Shown here piece by piece: positions 49,363-61,623 of a stretch of DNA of 64,000 bases. How positions within the stretch are numbered: position 1 is the stretch's first letter; each line of letters starts with the position of its first letter. The DNA lies in NCBI GenBank assembly GCA_022605955.1, contig JAKCOZ010000002.1, forward strand, positions 65,824,783 through 65,888,782, read 5' to 3'. The notes beneath the pieces are model-generated. The model did no database searches. It had not been told where the DNA came from and saw nothing but the letters and a program-made list of their open reading frames with translations. Made by a program: the position numbers and the translations under genes. This DNA is from Rallus limicola (taxonomy: Eukaryota > Chordata > Aves > Gruiformes > Rallidae).

Positions 49363-52023
49363 CTTTATAAAAAAAAAGAAAAAACAGAAGGCAATAACTT
49401 TGTGTCTGCAGCTGTGCCTGCGTAACATCATCTCCAGCACAGCACAGCAAGTTTGGGGTTTACCAGACTGACTAAAACTGGCTATTCTCCTATAACACCC
49501 TTAACAAAAGTATCTTTTCACTTTCTCCTGACGGGCTTTTTTCGACTTCATAAGCACTTCTTGTCCAGCAATGATATTTTATAAAAACAATGAAAATGTG
49601 ACTTTCAGAATGTACATCACAAAGAGTTACAGTATTTATCTACACTGCTACAGGCATTACCACATTACTTAATTTCATTTTTGTCTAGTAGGAGGATGTA
49701 TACAGTTGTGATGGTTGGCACCGGGCTTCTTACACTTTGTAATCCACTACATGAAGTGGAAAAATAATTCTGAGAGAATTCAGATAGAAAATAAGTAGGC
49801 ATAAATACTGGCATCAAATTTATGTGAAATTTAAACTAACACACATTACTCATCTGCTGCAAATATTCTTTATTTTCAGCAGAACTTTAAAAAGACGTGG
49901 GTGAATCAGTAGACCTGACCAGAGATTGGAATTTCTGGCTCACCAGAAATTCTGACATTTCAATTTACTTTGCCTGAGGTTTACTTTACCCTTTCAAATG
50001 AAAGTAAATATGAATCCAGAAAATCTTTGGAAATAAATCTAACCAATAAACTCAAAATAAGTAAGCCAGTTCAAACAAAATGTGAGGAAAATCAGTGCTT
50101 AGGATATTCAAATTTGCATTGAAAAGTATTTAACCAAGTTATGCTTAATGGTCTCAAATAAAAAGCATTCAGCATTGAATTGTTTTGCAAACACAGAAAA
50201 AGAGGTTTCCAGAAGAACGAGATTATTTATAAAGTGAATGTGGTCAAAAAACATAGTCAAAAAGAGAAACAGTAAAAAATAATTTAATTATTTTTGCTAT
50301 CATTTTCATTAACCAAATACTTTGACTTACATGGTTTCTTCACTTAGAAATATATTTAAAGAAAAATGAAAAAAAAGGGATAAAATAATTACAATAATTG
50401 AAAAGAAGTATTTCACTTTATTTTCAGAATACACTTCTGGCATACCCAGAAGATGATGTTCTCTCTGTTCCAACCCTATTTCAAAAAGAAAAAAACTAAA
50501 ATCCTGCATCAAACCCAATCCTTTTCTGTTGTCTATAACAAAACATTTTTGTACAGGTTTTCCAGCTTAGCTGAAAGAATCCTCTAATCAGCATGTTTCC
50601 TTCAGCTGTATTTTATAAGTAAAAGACTGGAAAATAACTGTAGGCACTTCTCCACCTCCTGCATAGTTTTGCAACCCTTTGTGGCATTGTTTAGGAAGGG
50701 ATTTCTCATCCAAGCTACATTTTGACATTTGAGACCCCAAGCAGTAATTCACACAGCGGGGGAAGAAAAGTGCCAGGGCTAACATTGCCCCTGGGTTACT
50801 TGAGCAGCCACAGAGCCTCTCACTTTCAGGCTGGACCCATGAGGACCAAAACCCCAGCAGAGGCATAGCCCTGGCATGGCACACAATGCTGCTGTGCTCT
50901 AGTGCTTCTCCCAGTCCGAAATTTTACACACCAAGTAGATTGAAGCTGTAGGAAGATTGTTTCTTGCAAATAATATGACATGTTAATACTGCACTGGATG
51001 AAGGGGATCGGAGCAAAAGATGTGGCGGGCTGAACAATTTGTACTGGTGATATGAGCAGTAACAAATCTGCATGGTGCTTCAGAGATGCCTGTTAAGATC
51101 ATGAGCTTCTATTACTTCTGTTTACTTCCACATCATAATTATTATGCTGCTAGCCTTCAACTGCACTGAATTAGAGACTTTCTAGCATGCATTAGCTCAG
51201 CTGACAAGTGCAGGTGGCAGAGAACACACAGGGAAAATAGCTGCCACAGACAGAGCTTCAAGGAGCATTTATTTCTACCTGTTCGTATACTTGTGTTCGT
51301 ACAACTGAATCACAGTGTAACTAAAATTACATCACAATGGCAATGTTTAAGCACCCGGCTGGCACACTGGAAATAAAATTCACCTGCTTTGTGGTAATTT
51401 GGTGAAATCACAGTAAACGTCTCATGTTGGGGGAAAAAGAAACTTAATGGAAGATCTGTCAAAGCCAGGAATGAATGGAGGGCATCAGGCTGCCATTTTT
51501 GCCTTTAGCAGTCTTCCCCTGCTGAATTTCAGCACACTAAAAATTCCTCACCTCACATCAAAAACATTAGATCTTTGTGCAGATTTTCTTTCTTGAGGGC
51601 TACAGCTTGTGCCTTCCTAAGTGGCAATGCTCAAAAAGTCTCAAGTGAAGCATTCCTGCTGGAAGTGATTTAATTTTATCTAACACAAACCAGGAGCAAT
51701 TTATCATGCCTTTAGCTCCCAAGTTGCCCCCCCCCCCCCTCTCTAACTGACAATATTTAAACGAAACCCAAGATTGATACACAGACAGCAATTTTGCCAA
51801 TAGCTAGTCCCAGAACTGTGCACACTGGCATCTCTGTATCCTCATTTTTACCTTCAGAATGGATTTCCAATGCTAAAGAAAGTGCAAATCCTCCATGAAC
51901 AATTTTTACTATTCTTACATTAAACCTTCTGTTCCTTGTTGCTGAATCTCCCTTATAGATATCATTTAACATATTCCCCTACAATTATCTATGTGTTTTT
52001 CAATGTAATGTTTTTATGCTTAG
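49363..52023. other. Non-coding stretch, slightly GC-richer at 50.6-51.1 kb
   Basis: No gene called. A possible tiny minus-strand exon near 50446-50475 has a good acceptor but only 30 bp before gtatgc, so it is not listed. A run of 13 C lies at 51727-51739. Confidence 0.5.
51727..51739. repeat. Homopolymer run of 13 C
   Basis: Uninterrupted C13, rare in AT-rich DNA. Length is likely variable or hard to sequence. Confidence 0.9.
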
Positions 52024-52083
52024 GTTAATTTGAACAGCACTGCTTCCTGGCAGCTGCAGGTGAAAACAGCAAAAGCTTTTAAG
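52024..52083 (+). CDS. Exon-like segment, 60 bp, first of a compatible pair
   Basis: A T-rich acceptor (ttttatgcttag) precedes and AAG before gtaaga follows, a near-consensus donor. The 60 bp read as 20 codons in phase 0: VNLNSTASWQLQVKTAKAFK, with one possible N-glycosylation site (NST). The next candidate (52347-52391) also starts in phase 0, so the two would join in frame across a 263-bp intron. I recognise no family, and the pair could equally belong to a non-coding transcript. Confidence 0.3.
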
Positions 52084-52346
52084 GTAAGACCCGTATTTCA
52101 TTTCTGAATTGGAATTGATCTTCCTATTTAGTTTTGTTTGTGATGAGCAAAGCACTTGTCTTCAAGGTACCTGTCTCCCACCTACCACTCTAAGCTAAAA
52201 GCCCCTCTGTTCAAGTGGAATAAATATGCTAAAAACTTTTTTAAAACATACTATCATACAAGTAAGAGTAAACATTAAAATCTTAATGCCTTTGGACCTA
52301 CGTATTTACCTATGTGTTTAATTTTGTCTCACATTTCCTATTATAG

Positions 52347-52391
52347 CTGTGGAGGAATGAGCATGAACAGAAGCTCCAGCAAAGTCCTGAA
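52347..52391 (+). CDS. Exon-like segment, 45 bp, second of a compatible pair
   Basis: Acceptor acatttcctattatag; the segment ends CCTGAA before gtatgg, an acceptable donor. It reads as 15 codons in phase 0: LWRNEHEQKLQQSPE, polar and helix-forming. The frame remains open beyond the donor for about 70 more codons, so the exon could also end later or be terminal. It is paired with 52024-52083 by phase and spacing. No product is assigned. Confidence 0.27.
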
Positions 52392-52579
52392 GTATGGTTG
52401 GTATTGCTCTTGATACATACCCATTCTCCAAATCCCTGTCTTGGGAAGATTAAAAATCTGTTGGAAGCACTCTCTTCACCTCTGAACACAGTTTATTATA
52501 TGTCCAATAGGGACCACCTGCTTTTAGGTAAAAGTTTATGGAGCACCTCCAGGGATGGGGAAAAAAAGGTTCACACTAC

Positions 52580-52728
52580 CTTTAAAGGACTTGGCTTCAC
52601 ATTTTCTGGTGGATGAAAAAGTCAACATGACCCAGCAATATGTGCTTAAAGCTGAGAAAGTCAACTGTATCCCAGGCTGCATCAAAACCTGCATGACCAG
52701 CAGGTCAAGGGATGTGATTGGTAGCTAT
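52580..52728 (+). mobile_element. CR1 LINE fragment, late ORF2
   Basis: Forms of tggatgaaaaagtcaacatg, cagcaatatgtgcttaaagc, cccaggctgcatcaaaac and catgaccagcaggtcaagg follow late ORF2 of CR1 in order, just downstream of the catalytic region. The piece is truncated at both ends and has no tail repeats. An open frame across it (52555-52749) is residual ORF2-like sequence, not a host gene. Confidence 0.85.
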
Positions 52729-55672
52729 TTCTTGCAGTCCAGAGTATAACAGCATAATTACTCTAATTAATGTATTTAGTTGGCTGCTCCTATAGGACAT
52801 GGCAAAATTGTGTATTACTTCAGCTTCCTGTAGCAATCCCAAAGTCAGTTCCTTTAGGCAGGTAGGTGCTAGAGGTATGGCCATCATTTTAATGAAAAAA
52901 CATCTTTTATACTTGACAGGTGATGTTGTCGTTCTCCTATTTCCCTGAATAATTTTGCAGAAAAAAATGCTCCCATTGTATCCTTAGTGCAGTCTTGAAT
53001 GTATGACACTACTGAGTAATGGTAAACTGAGTTGTGTTGTTTCTGAATTGACCTTTGGGTTTGCTTTCACTTACTGGCTGCTGGAAGGATTACAGCCTGT
53101 TTTGGGTTCTGGCCTTAAATAACATCTTAAATAGCATGAGATGTGAAATTTGATGGCTTCTAACACTGGCCAGACTTTGCAGTTATAGCTGTACTAGTAT
53201 CCAGTTATTGATGCAAAGAGATTGCTAATTGCTGTGATTAATAAAATATCATTCAGCTACGAGGAGGAGTTATTTACATCACATGCACACACAAACACAG
53301 AAAAAAAAAAATCCCATACTCAGAAGATATTAGCATGAATACAAAAATGATGCTTACTGTTTTCTTTGGAGAATAGCAGTGTTACTTCTCCTTGCTGAAA
53401 AGGCGAGGATCCATGTGCTCTGATAATAGCTATGTGCTGACAGGGAAAGTTGCACTTCAGCTTCCTTCAGCAATCCCTAATTCAAAACATTTCCAGGCTC
53501 TTAGAATGCGGAGGTGCTGCCCAACTTAACAGGGGATATGACACCCAGGTATTTAGTCTGATTGACATAATTGTTTCAAATACAGATAAGATCAGTGATA
53601 GTAAGGTTTTATGCTAGACTACAAACTGAAAACTGGGCTAAGTGCTGCTGTTCATTTAATCTAGAGAATGGAAATGAAAGGTTTATGTAATATTAAATTG
53701 CTAATATTGTCGGTATCACAAATAACATGAATGTATGAATAAAGTTGTGAAGTCATTCCCTTACTTATTCACTTGCTTTCAAGGTCTTGGATGTGTGAAA
53801 CAGGTACTGAAACTAAAAGTCTTTGTTTAGTAGAAGAGTTTTGAATTTACTCAGAAAACCTTTAGCAATATTTGCTGGTTTTTTTTTTTTCTCCACGCTT
53901 ACTAAGTGCTACACTACTTCTACTGATGCTTTTTTATTGGCTCTTTACAAGCATTCAAGAATTAGCATGATTATTTGTAGAATTTTTAAAATTATTTCTG
54001 GATATTACTGGCACTCTTGCTATATAGTGACATAAGAACTACTAAACAAGAACTTCTTGTTTGTATTCAGGGACTAAATCCCATTCCATATGACAGCTGA
54101 ACACCCTTCATTACTCTGCTCCAAAATCTTAAGATCCCATCCTTAAGCAAACTGTTGCGGATCAGTACATAAAATTAATTACATTGGCACTGAGAGTATG
54201 AATTAAGTAACTGGGATGGAAGAAGACAATGATGGTTTTATTAAATGATACCATAAAGGCCATTAAGATTCTAAGACCCACTAGTTATAATGTATGTAAT
54301 GCAGGCGTGCACTACGAATAGAACAAGGTATGCAACAAGTAATACTAATCTCACAGATGAGGACAAGAAGTGCAAGAGAAGCAGCGGAGATGTGTTGAAT
54401 GAGATGGGCTCTTCACAAAACAGACCTAGGAAGATCTAGGAAAAGATGCCTAGTCCTCTGGACAGCTCGATTTGTCTCTGTGGAAGCCTCTTGCCTTCTT
54501 TGTGTTAGCGTCAGTTTGTTTGCACTATCCCTCTACAGAAAGTAAGTTCATATAAAACCTGTGGCAGACCAGAGCTGACCAGTTCATATCTTGTTTGGCT
54601 TGTTTTCAACCATTGCCCAGAACAAACATTTAACCTCAGTTTAATGACAAGCTTGCAGGAGCTTCTTTGTTTTCTTTCTTGGCCAAAATAAAAAAGAAAT
54701 TAGCATACTTAACATAGAAAAAGCATTTGACACTATAAATTATGCATTTTTCATTATTATGGATTCTGAAAGATTAAAATGAAGAATTAAACTCTCTGTT
54801 CTTCTCTATTCTCTTATATAACTAAGCACTTGGGTAGAAGACAAAGTTTTGTAAACACTATTTAGTAAAGCTTTTCAATTATTCAGTACTTAAACATATC
54901 AGTAAATTGTTCCAGCTTATTAATTGGTTCAAAATGCACCGTGAGAAGGATATTAGCCACACAATATACAATATATGCCAATCACTATAGAGTGTCATTT
55001 GGAATCTGAGTGCTTCGTTGTTTGAAGATGCTATAAATCAGCAGAATCCATTTCATTATACAGCTGGAAATTAACAATTAATCCACTAAATACACTTTCA
55101 ACATCAAAATTTTCCTATGCTGTCCCTGGTGATCATCTTATCCGCAATATATGCCAAAGAGAATATTGCTCCAGGGAGCATAATGCAAGATTTGGAAGTT
55201 ATTTTCAGTTCTTCTTTCCCTCTTGCCAAGAGATGAAATTAAAGAAATCATTGTTCCAATCATTTTTATGTTTTTCAGCTGATAGCAACAGAGATGGACA
55301 AGGAGATTCCTAAGGGTGTCATATTTACATGCAGACACAGAGCAGTGCCATTCTGTATAACTGCATCGGGTTTTTGGGCATAGGCAATATACTGCCAAAC
55401 TGCTTTGTGAACAAGCACAATCTCCTCCATCCATTTTACGTGCTGTGGTTTTTTTGTTACACATTCAAATACAGTGGTTTTAAACTAACAACCATGCCTT
55501 CTCAGTAAACTTGACCACTAAACTTGGGAATGGAGTGCTTTTGTGCATGGTTTTCTTTGAAATGATCAGAAATTGAGTGACTAACTTGCACTTTTTTTTT
55601 TTTTTTTTTTTTTTAAACATATCCAAAGCAAGGCTGTGCTAATCAGTTAATCAGTTCAGTCTTTCTAGTTAC
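52729..55672. other. Unique AT-rich non-coding stretch
   Basis: No gene recognised. It ends in a run of 23 T at 55592-55614. A minus-strand frame at 55138-55464 lacks a pyrimidine acceptor and family features. Confidence 0.55.
55592..55614. repeat. Homopolymer run of 23 T
   Basis: Uninterrupted T23. Read on the minus strand it would be A23, but no retrocopy body or polyadenylation signal was found next to it. Confidence 0.92.
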
Positions 55673-55794
55673 CTCATAGGTTGCTGCAGAGATCTTGTGG
55701 GCATATTCCCTCTCTCTGGATGTTTTCACCTGGTCAGAGTCACAGAAAGGAGGAAAAGCAGACAGAAGAACATCCTCTAACTCAGGCACCTCTA
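55673..55794 (-). CDS. Exon-like segment, 122 bp, unknown protein (candidate)
   Basis: On the minus strand the acceptor is T/A-rich and ends ttattgttttag, and the segment closes with CCTATGAG before gtaact, a good donor. One frame is open throughout: two bases completing a codon, then 40 codons ending in phase 0. The peptide includes VPELEDVLLSAFPPFCDSDQ and ends near YAHKISAATYE. Codon choice is mixed, unlike the AT-driven frames nearby, which supports a coding exon. A second AG three bases in allows a start at 55791. I recognise no family. It cannot be spliced in frame from the neighbouring open segment at 55957-56129, so that segment is not its direct partner. Confidence 0.38.
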
Positions 55795-57449
55795 CTAAAA
55801 CAATAATTAAAAAAACCCCAAACAAACAAAACATAGTTAATTAAGTGAACATACAGTATAATGCAGATAGACAAGTAAGTGTTCTTTCTATCACAGAGCA
55901 TGTATCTACCATGTGTGGTCAATAACAATAAGTATTTTGTGGATCCCAGGTCATACCTGGCACAAAATTATTTTGTGAATAATTTTTACTCTCCAGAATA
56001 CCAACACAGGTCTTAACATCTGCATTTTTATACGATGTACAGTCATCACTCTGAAATACATTCTAACATTGCAATCCAAAGGACAGCATCTTCGAGAGAG
56101 AAAGCCGGGGAGGTACAGGCCCACCAGTTCTAAGAAAAGAAGAACACATAGCAAAACCAGCAGTCTTCAGTGCCTCCAAAAGCCTGGAATAAGGCTATCC
56201 TTGAAACATCAAGCCTATCCTTGAAAAGGGGGAAGGAGGCAAGAAATGATGGAGAAGGTATTTAATGAAACACCTCAAAAGACTGTAGTTCAGCTGCTGC
56301 AAGGAATGTAGTTCTGCTGATCTTCAGCTTACAGTTTGAAATATCAAAAATGTAATTGCAAGTGATTGGCACTCTATGAAAAGCAGAAAATGTGATGAAG
56401 AAAATGCTGGAAATACTTCTTACAATCTGAAGTAACAAAATAACTGGGATTGGAGGGTCTGAGAACTAAACACAGTTTCTATTCCCTCTCCATGCACCTC
56501 TGCCTAAAGAACTGAGAAAGCAATGTTTTGAAGCATGCCAAATTTCTCTGCTTCTGAAGAGTCTCAAAGAACACAAATGAACAAATTACAGTTATCAGCT
56601 TTTCATTTGGTCCCACAGGTCCTGGAACTTGTGATGAACAACTTAATTTTTTAATGACCGGCTCAAAAGTATTTTTTTTTAGCTGTAATGAAGCATGTGT
56701 TTAGAAATGTCCTTGCACTGCATATCTAAAACATATTCCACAACTTTTGTTAATCTTACAAATTCTTTTATGAACAGCATATTATCTGTGTTCACCTGCT
56801 ATCCCAGTTTATCCTCCCACAAAATAATATAAGTTTTATTAAAGGTTTAAAATAACCTTTTTCTTTTTTGTACTCATAATTCATCCAATTCCACCATTCA
56901 GCCTGAACATATGTATAAAATATATATGTCTATATTAACCATATTGATCTCATATGACTATGAAAGCAATTCTGTTTATTTTGAACTCTTTCATCCAAAA
57001 CATTATGTATTGGTCATATTTCAAAAAAAATGTAGTTGCATTGTGGGAAAAGAATAGAAAATTTTAATTGGTATATTGATCATTAATGTCTTCCAATCAA
57101 ATGCATTATGTTTTGTGATAAAAGCTCACCTGTATACCTGCAAAGAAGCACAGAAAGTGGCTGGGTAGGAGAGGCAAAATATCTGTGTGTTTATTTATTT
57201 ATTTAGTAAATTATTATTTTTTTTACTAGCAGACATTGCATCCTGCTCAGAGAGAGACTGAAGGACAATGAAGCTATTGGTGTTTTCTGGGTTCACGTGA
57301 GTGCTCTTTGTCTGTCTGTGGCCTATGTAGCTGTTCTGTGTGTGGTATATGCGTTGTCTTTATGCACGTACTTACTGCAAAAATATCACCAGCCTCACAA
57401 AATATTCATTAAAAAATATTGCCTGCTTGATCCATGCAATCAAGGCAAA
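55795..57449. other. Non-coding stretch, one doubtful minus-strand open segment
   Basis: A minus-strand segment at 55957-56129 has a strong acceptor (tcttcttttcttag) and a donor CCAG before gtatga and is open in one frame. However, the peptide is unconvincing and its phase does not fit the candidate exon downstream. It may be a non-coding exon. The rest is AT-rich with nothing recognised. Confidence 0.45.
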
Positions 57450-57718
57450 AGATTTCAGAAGAAGGGACAATGGCTGCAAGTTGGAGCACAGGAAGTTCTG
57501 CACCAACATGAGGAAAAACTTTTTCACAGTGAGGGTGTCAGAGCCCTGGGACAGGCTGCCCAGGGAGGTGGTAGATCTCCTTCTCTGGAGATATTCAAGA
57601 CCCGTCTGGACGCCTATCTGAGTGATATGTCCTAGGGAGCTGCTTTGGCAGAGGGGTTGGACCCGATGATCTCTCGAGGTCCCTTCCAACCCCTACAATT
57701 CTATGATTCTATGATATA
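57450..57718 (+). mobile_element. CR1 LINE, well-preserved 3' terminal fragment
   Basis: Ordered matches to the CR1 3' region include forms of gacaatggctgcaagttgga, catgaggaaaaactttttc, gacaggctgcccagggaggt, ctccttctctggagatattc, gatgatctctcgaggtccct, tccaacccctacaattctat and gattctatgat. It is 5'-truncated to about 270 bp. The terminal repeats and the segment just before them look nearly intact, so this is one of the least diverged copies in the window and probably a younger insertion than the one at 33.8 kb. Confidence 0.94.
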
Positions 57719-58593
57719 TAAATTGATGATTTCTTTTTCTCTTATTGAGAGTAATTTGATAACAGAAACTTGTATCTCTGTATTTAAACAATCTCAGTTA
57801 CTGAAGTCTAAAACTTTTTTTTTTTCTCTTTAAAGTAAATGAAAATGTATGGTTAAATTTTAAGTACTTTTATTGAGAGATGGGAAAAATATGTGGAATG
57901 TGGTCTTCGTATTCATGAAATTATGAATTCTATCTAAGAGTTTATCTGAGTAAGACACTGTCACCCATTTTGTTCTTCATCCTACGTTAAAGATTCTCAT
58001 CTGCTCTGTAAAGTCTTAGTTTCTTCTTTTTTTTTTCTTTGATAATGTGACATTTCAAACTGAGTGGATCAGAATGCCAGCAGGCATAATCATCACAGAT
58101 TCATCATTTTTACTTTTTTCCGCATAGGATCTGACCCATAATAATTTTTTTTTTGGTGCCTAGTAATCTAAATTATCTAAATTGCTTTCACTGTATTTTT
58201 TTAGTCACAAAAAATGAGAATACATTAAAATTACATTAACATAATATGAAATAATGCAAAAGAACTGGATTACGTACAGTTCTGTCACGTTCAGACCTGA
58301 GGAACCAGGTAACACACTAAACCCACACACCCTCTATGGCAATATGTCATCCCTTAGGCTTTCTTAAATTATCCATCCATGCTGCCATGCTCAGCAGACT
58401 GTTTATATTAATTGGCTAAATCCACATTCATAAAGTGCCATAGGTGAAGTGCAAAGTGGGAAGCCTGGGACTGAGGGCTTGATGCACCCCCAAAGGCATT
58501 TCAGCAGTTTTACCTTGTACTAGGTCTAGCAGGCTCCCAGAGGCAAAAGACCCAGCAGCAGCAGAGTTCTTTTGCTTTCTCTTGTCCAAAAGG
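57719..58593. other. AT-rich spacer between two CR1 copies
   Basis: No gene. T-rich runs near 57815 and 58030. Nothing else recognised. Confidence 0.6.
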
Positions 58594-58745
58594 AATCACA
58601 CAGAATCACAGAACCACTAGGTTGGAAAAGATCTTTGAGATAATCCAGCCCAATCATACCTGTCCTCTACTAAACCATAGCCCTAAGCACTTCATCTAAC
58701 CATCTTTTATATACATCCAGGGATGGTGACCCAATCAATCCAGTT
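58594..58745 (-). mobile_element. CR1 LINE, 3' terminal fragment, minus strand
   Basis: The segment begins with aatcacacagaatcacag, the reverse complement of CR1 tail repeats. It continues with forms of ctaggttggaaaagatcttt, ataatccagcccaatcat, ctactaaaccatagccct and atccagggatggtgaccca, as expected for a minus-strand CR1. About 150 bp remain. It faces the plus-strand copy 0.9 kb to the left. Confidence 0.9.
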
Positions 58746-61556
58746 TGTCGTCTTCCATACTGGTCCACAACATGATCCATCAGGTGACAAATGTGGAGTT
58801 TGAGACTGGATTCAAAATCTCACTTCTAAACTGAAACTGTACTGTTAATTGATCCACTATTTTCACTGAGGCTGTTCAGCAGATCTTAAGTGATCTTTCA
58901 CATCTATAAAAACAAGGTGGGTTTTTTTCAGGTTGTATATAAGGACCAATGACTGAAGGATACTCAGATACTCAGAATATTGTTACTTGTTATGGAGGAC
59001 CAAGCTGTGTTAAGTGTCTCTCCTGGGGGTTTGCTGCCCAACTCTGAAGATTAAATTCTAGTAATTTTTGGAATACCTAACCACTGACTGTCAGACCATC
59101 TAAGGAGTTTTAAACTGAATAACAGAACTGCTAACAGTTTACAAATTGCAGAAACTTTCATCTATTGACCATGTGGGTTATAATTATAATTCTGAAATAT
59201 TTCTTCCCTTTTTAAAATTACATGTCAGGTAAAATCTTCTCTAACACAGTATGACCCTTCAGTTTACATTTTACAAATATTTACAAGTTTATCTCAAAGG
59301 TTCCTTTTAATGTATAGCTAGTACAATTTTATCTGTTTACCTATGTGGAGAGAGAAGACAGGGATGCAAAGATAGGGAGATAGACAGGTAGTTGGGTATA
59401 TGAAGGGACAGATTGAGTCTTGATTGGTACTGATGTAAGCGAGAAGCAAATTTGCTGAAGTCAGTGTGATCACTCTTGTCTGACAACTGTGGAAATGAGC
59501 CCAGAAAGTGACCCTTAAAACTAAAAGAAACCCAAAAATCTATAGGAGTTATTGCAACTCAGAGATCGCTGGTGTCCTTAAAAGCAAGTAGCATTCTTGA
59601 ATCCAGCATTTCTCTTCATGCAGCTATAAGTTAAGCTATCTGGATAACTGGTCAACTGACAGTTTAAACACCAGCCACTCAATAACAACATAAACTGAGC
59701 TGGAGGTTATAGGATTATCGTTAAATTTGTAATGCAAAAATAATTCTGCTAGAATTATTAGACTTGGAGGAAACTTTATCATACTGCTACTAGTAAGATG
59801 TATGTGATTTAACACACCCTGAGACAAATATAGATTTATTTGTTACTGTGTGTATATATACTGTGTGTACTGTATGTATATACTGTATATATATATATAT
59901 ATATGTGCAATTATTTATTTTAATATTTAACTCTATATATGCATGTCAAAAATATGCTTATTTGACTGGATCCAGAGCCTGTACTTCCACTAAACTAGTA
60001 GCTTCTGAAGGCCTAAATTCTTCAAACACTTACATTTGTGCTTAATTTTACCTATGCAAACAACATTATTAACCAAAAATACCATAAATATACAAATACA
60101 TTTTTTTCTAACACGCTTATATTCCATCTAGCATAACACTAAAAGACTGAAATATTGCTTAGCTTACTGCCATAACTGCAAAAATAATAATGAGAGTCAA
60201 TAGCTTATACCCCATTATGTATGGGTGTATACATGTATATATCAACTTATAAACTAACAATAGAAAAATTATCGTAATCAACAACATGCAATAAATTATG
60301 ATGGTTTAAATACTGCAATCATACTGGGGAAATCCAGGACAGAATATTATTTTCCTCTAATTGCATTTCATAAGTGCAAGAGTTGTAACAAAACAACAGA
60401 TGCTAGGCATTGCTGGAGATGTGATCTATGGGGTTTTTTTTATAGCTGCTCTGACATTTAGGCTGTGGGCTTTAAAAGGAGATTCCAAGGCAAATGTTTC
60501 CAGTATCATCTGACTCATTTTTGCCTGAAGGAAATACCGATTATTTTTTTTTAAAAAAGGTAAATAAGGAGTAGCAGTAGTTTTTTAGTCACAGTTTCCT
60601 CCAGTGATTCTGCTTTGTTTATCATGAAATGGCTGAACACTAGCTTTTACTAAGCAGTACACACTATTCTAACATTCACACACCACATTTAGCTTGAATT
60701 GCCTGTGTTTGTGGCTGTGCACAAAGGTTCACATGGTCCTTTTAAATCCTCTCACTTGTCTAATTTTGTGCTTATGGGCAAATTACATATTCACTGGAAG
60801 ACAGTAGCAAGTAATAGAAGATGCCAGCAAAGAAAATGTGTAAAAAAACGCTGCACAATGCACAAGTGAAATGTCAATTACACTGCCCAGCAATATAAGC
60901 CCATGATGGTGTGGATCATGTAATGCATGTAATGATTAGTATTGCATGTGATTAGTACAGAATGTCAAGGCATGCACTGCCAAAGGGAAAGCATCCTGTA
61001 ATAAATTCACTATTTGACTTTGAGAAGATACCACAGACCTGTGTTCTGAGGACCTCAAATACAGATCAGAATCAGGCTTTAATTATCTGACTTCCATCTT
61101 ATGCTTTGATTTTTTTTTTTACAATTGCCAGTGCTGGATCTTCAATAACTCATTTTTCTTATATCTATACCTTCCACTGGAGCATAACCAAAGGACTTTT
61201 AAGGTAATGGTAGCCAACTTCACATATCCAACTTATTTCTCTGAAGTTGCCAGATCAGTTTACCAGAGACTATAACATAAAAATTTCTTTGAAGTTAGAT
61301 TTTAAATGATAATGATTTCATACTAAATGATGGAAATTTATTAAATATATATGTGTAGTGTAAATCAGTTCTGAGTGGGGAAAATTATTCTTCCTCCCTT
61401 GCAAATACGTAAGTTGAAAGCCAAAACGTTTCCACCTTTTAGAGGAAGAGAAGTCTGAAATGGTCTTTCTGTGGAAACTGGAGTCAGAGTTGTGACTCCA
61501 GTCAGAGATGTGACATCTAGCTCACTGACTGGATACAACCATTAGGACAGGACAGT
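58746..61556. other. Unique AT-rich non-coding stretch
   Basis: No gene. It contains a TA/GT microsatellite at 59846-59905, a 9-bp direct duplication at 60917-60934 and an 8-bp hairpin at 61479-61500. Confidence 0.6.
59846..59905. repeat. Compound GT/AT microsatellite
   Basis: Alternating tgtgtg and tatata blocks ending in an uninterrupted TA run. A small open frame here is an artefact of the repeat. Confidence 0.9.
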
Positions 61557-61623
61557 TTCCACATAGTTGGACTCAATGATGTAAAGGATCTCTTCCAACC
61601 CAAGTGATCCTATGATTCTGTGA
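61557..61623 (+). mobile_element. CR1 LINE, very short 3' end
   Basis: The sequence agttggactcaatgatgtaa, then a form of gatctcttccaaccca, then cctatgattctgtga matches the last 65 or so bases of CR1. No coding sequence remains. Confidence 0.85.

Noticed and set aside
50446..50475. Minus-strand mini-exon reading GWNRENIIFW, reminiscent of an RGS-domain motif
   Set aside because: Only 10 codons, an alternative frame is equally open, and no neighbouring exon supports an RGS protein. The resemblance is too short to use.
55957..56129. Minus-strand 173-bp open segment between strong splice sites
   Set aside because: The open frame ends in a phase that cannot join the candidate at 55673-55794, and the peptide is unconvincing. 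It could still be a non-coding exon.
57297..57689. Three overlapping frames of 93-112 codons
   Set aside because: They lie over the CR1 3' region, which in this part is untranslated in the element, so they are shadows.
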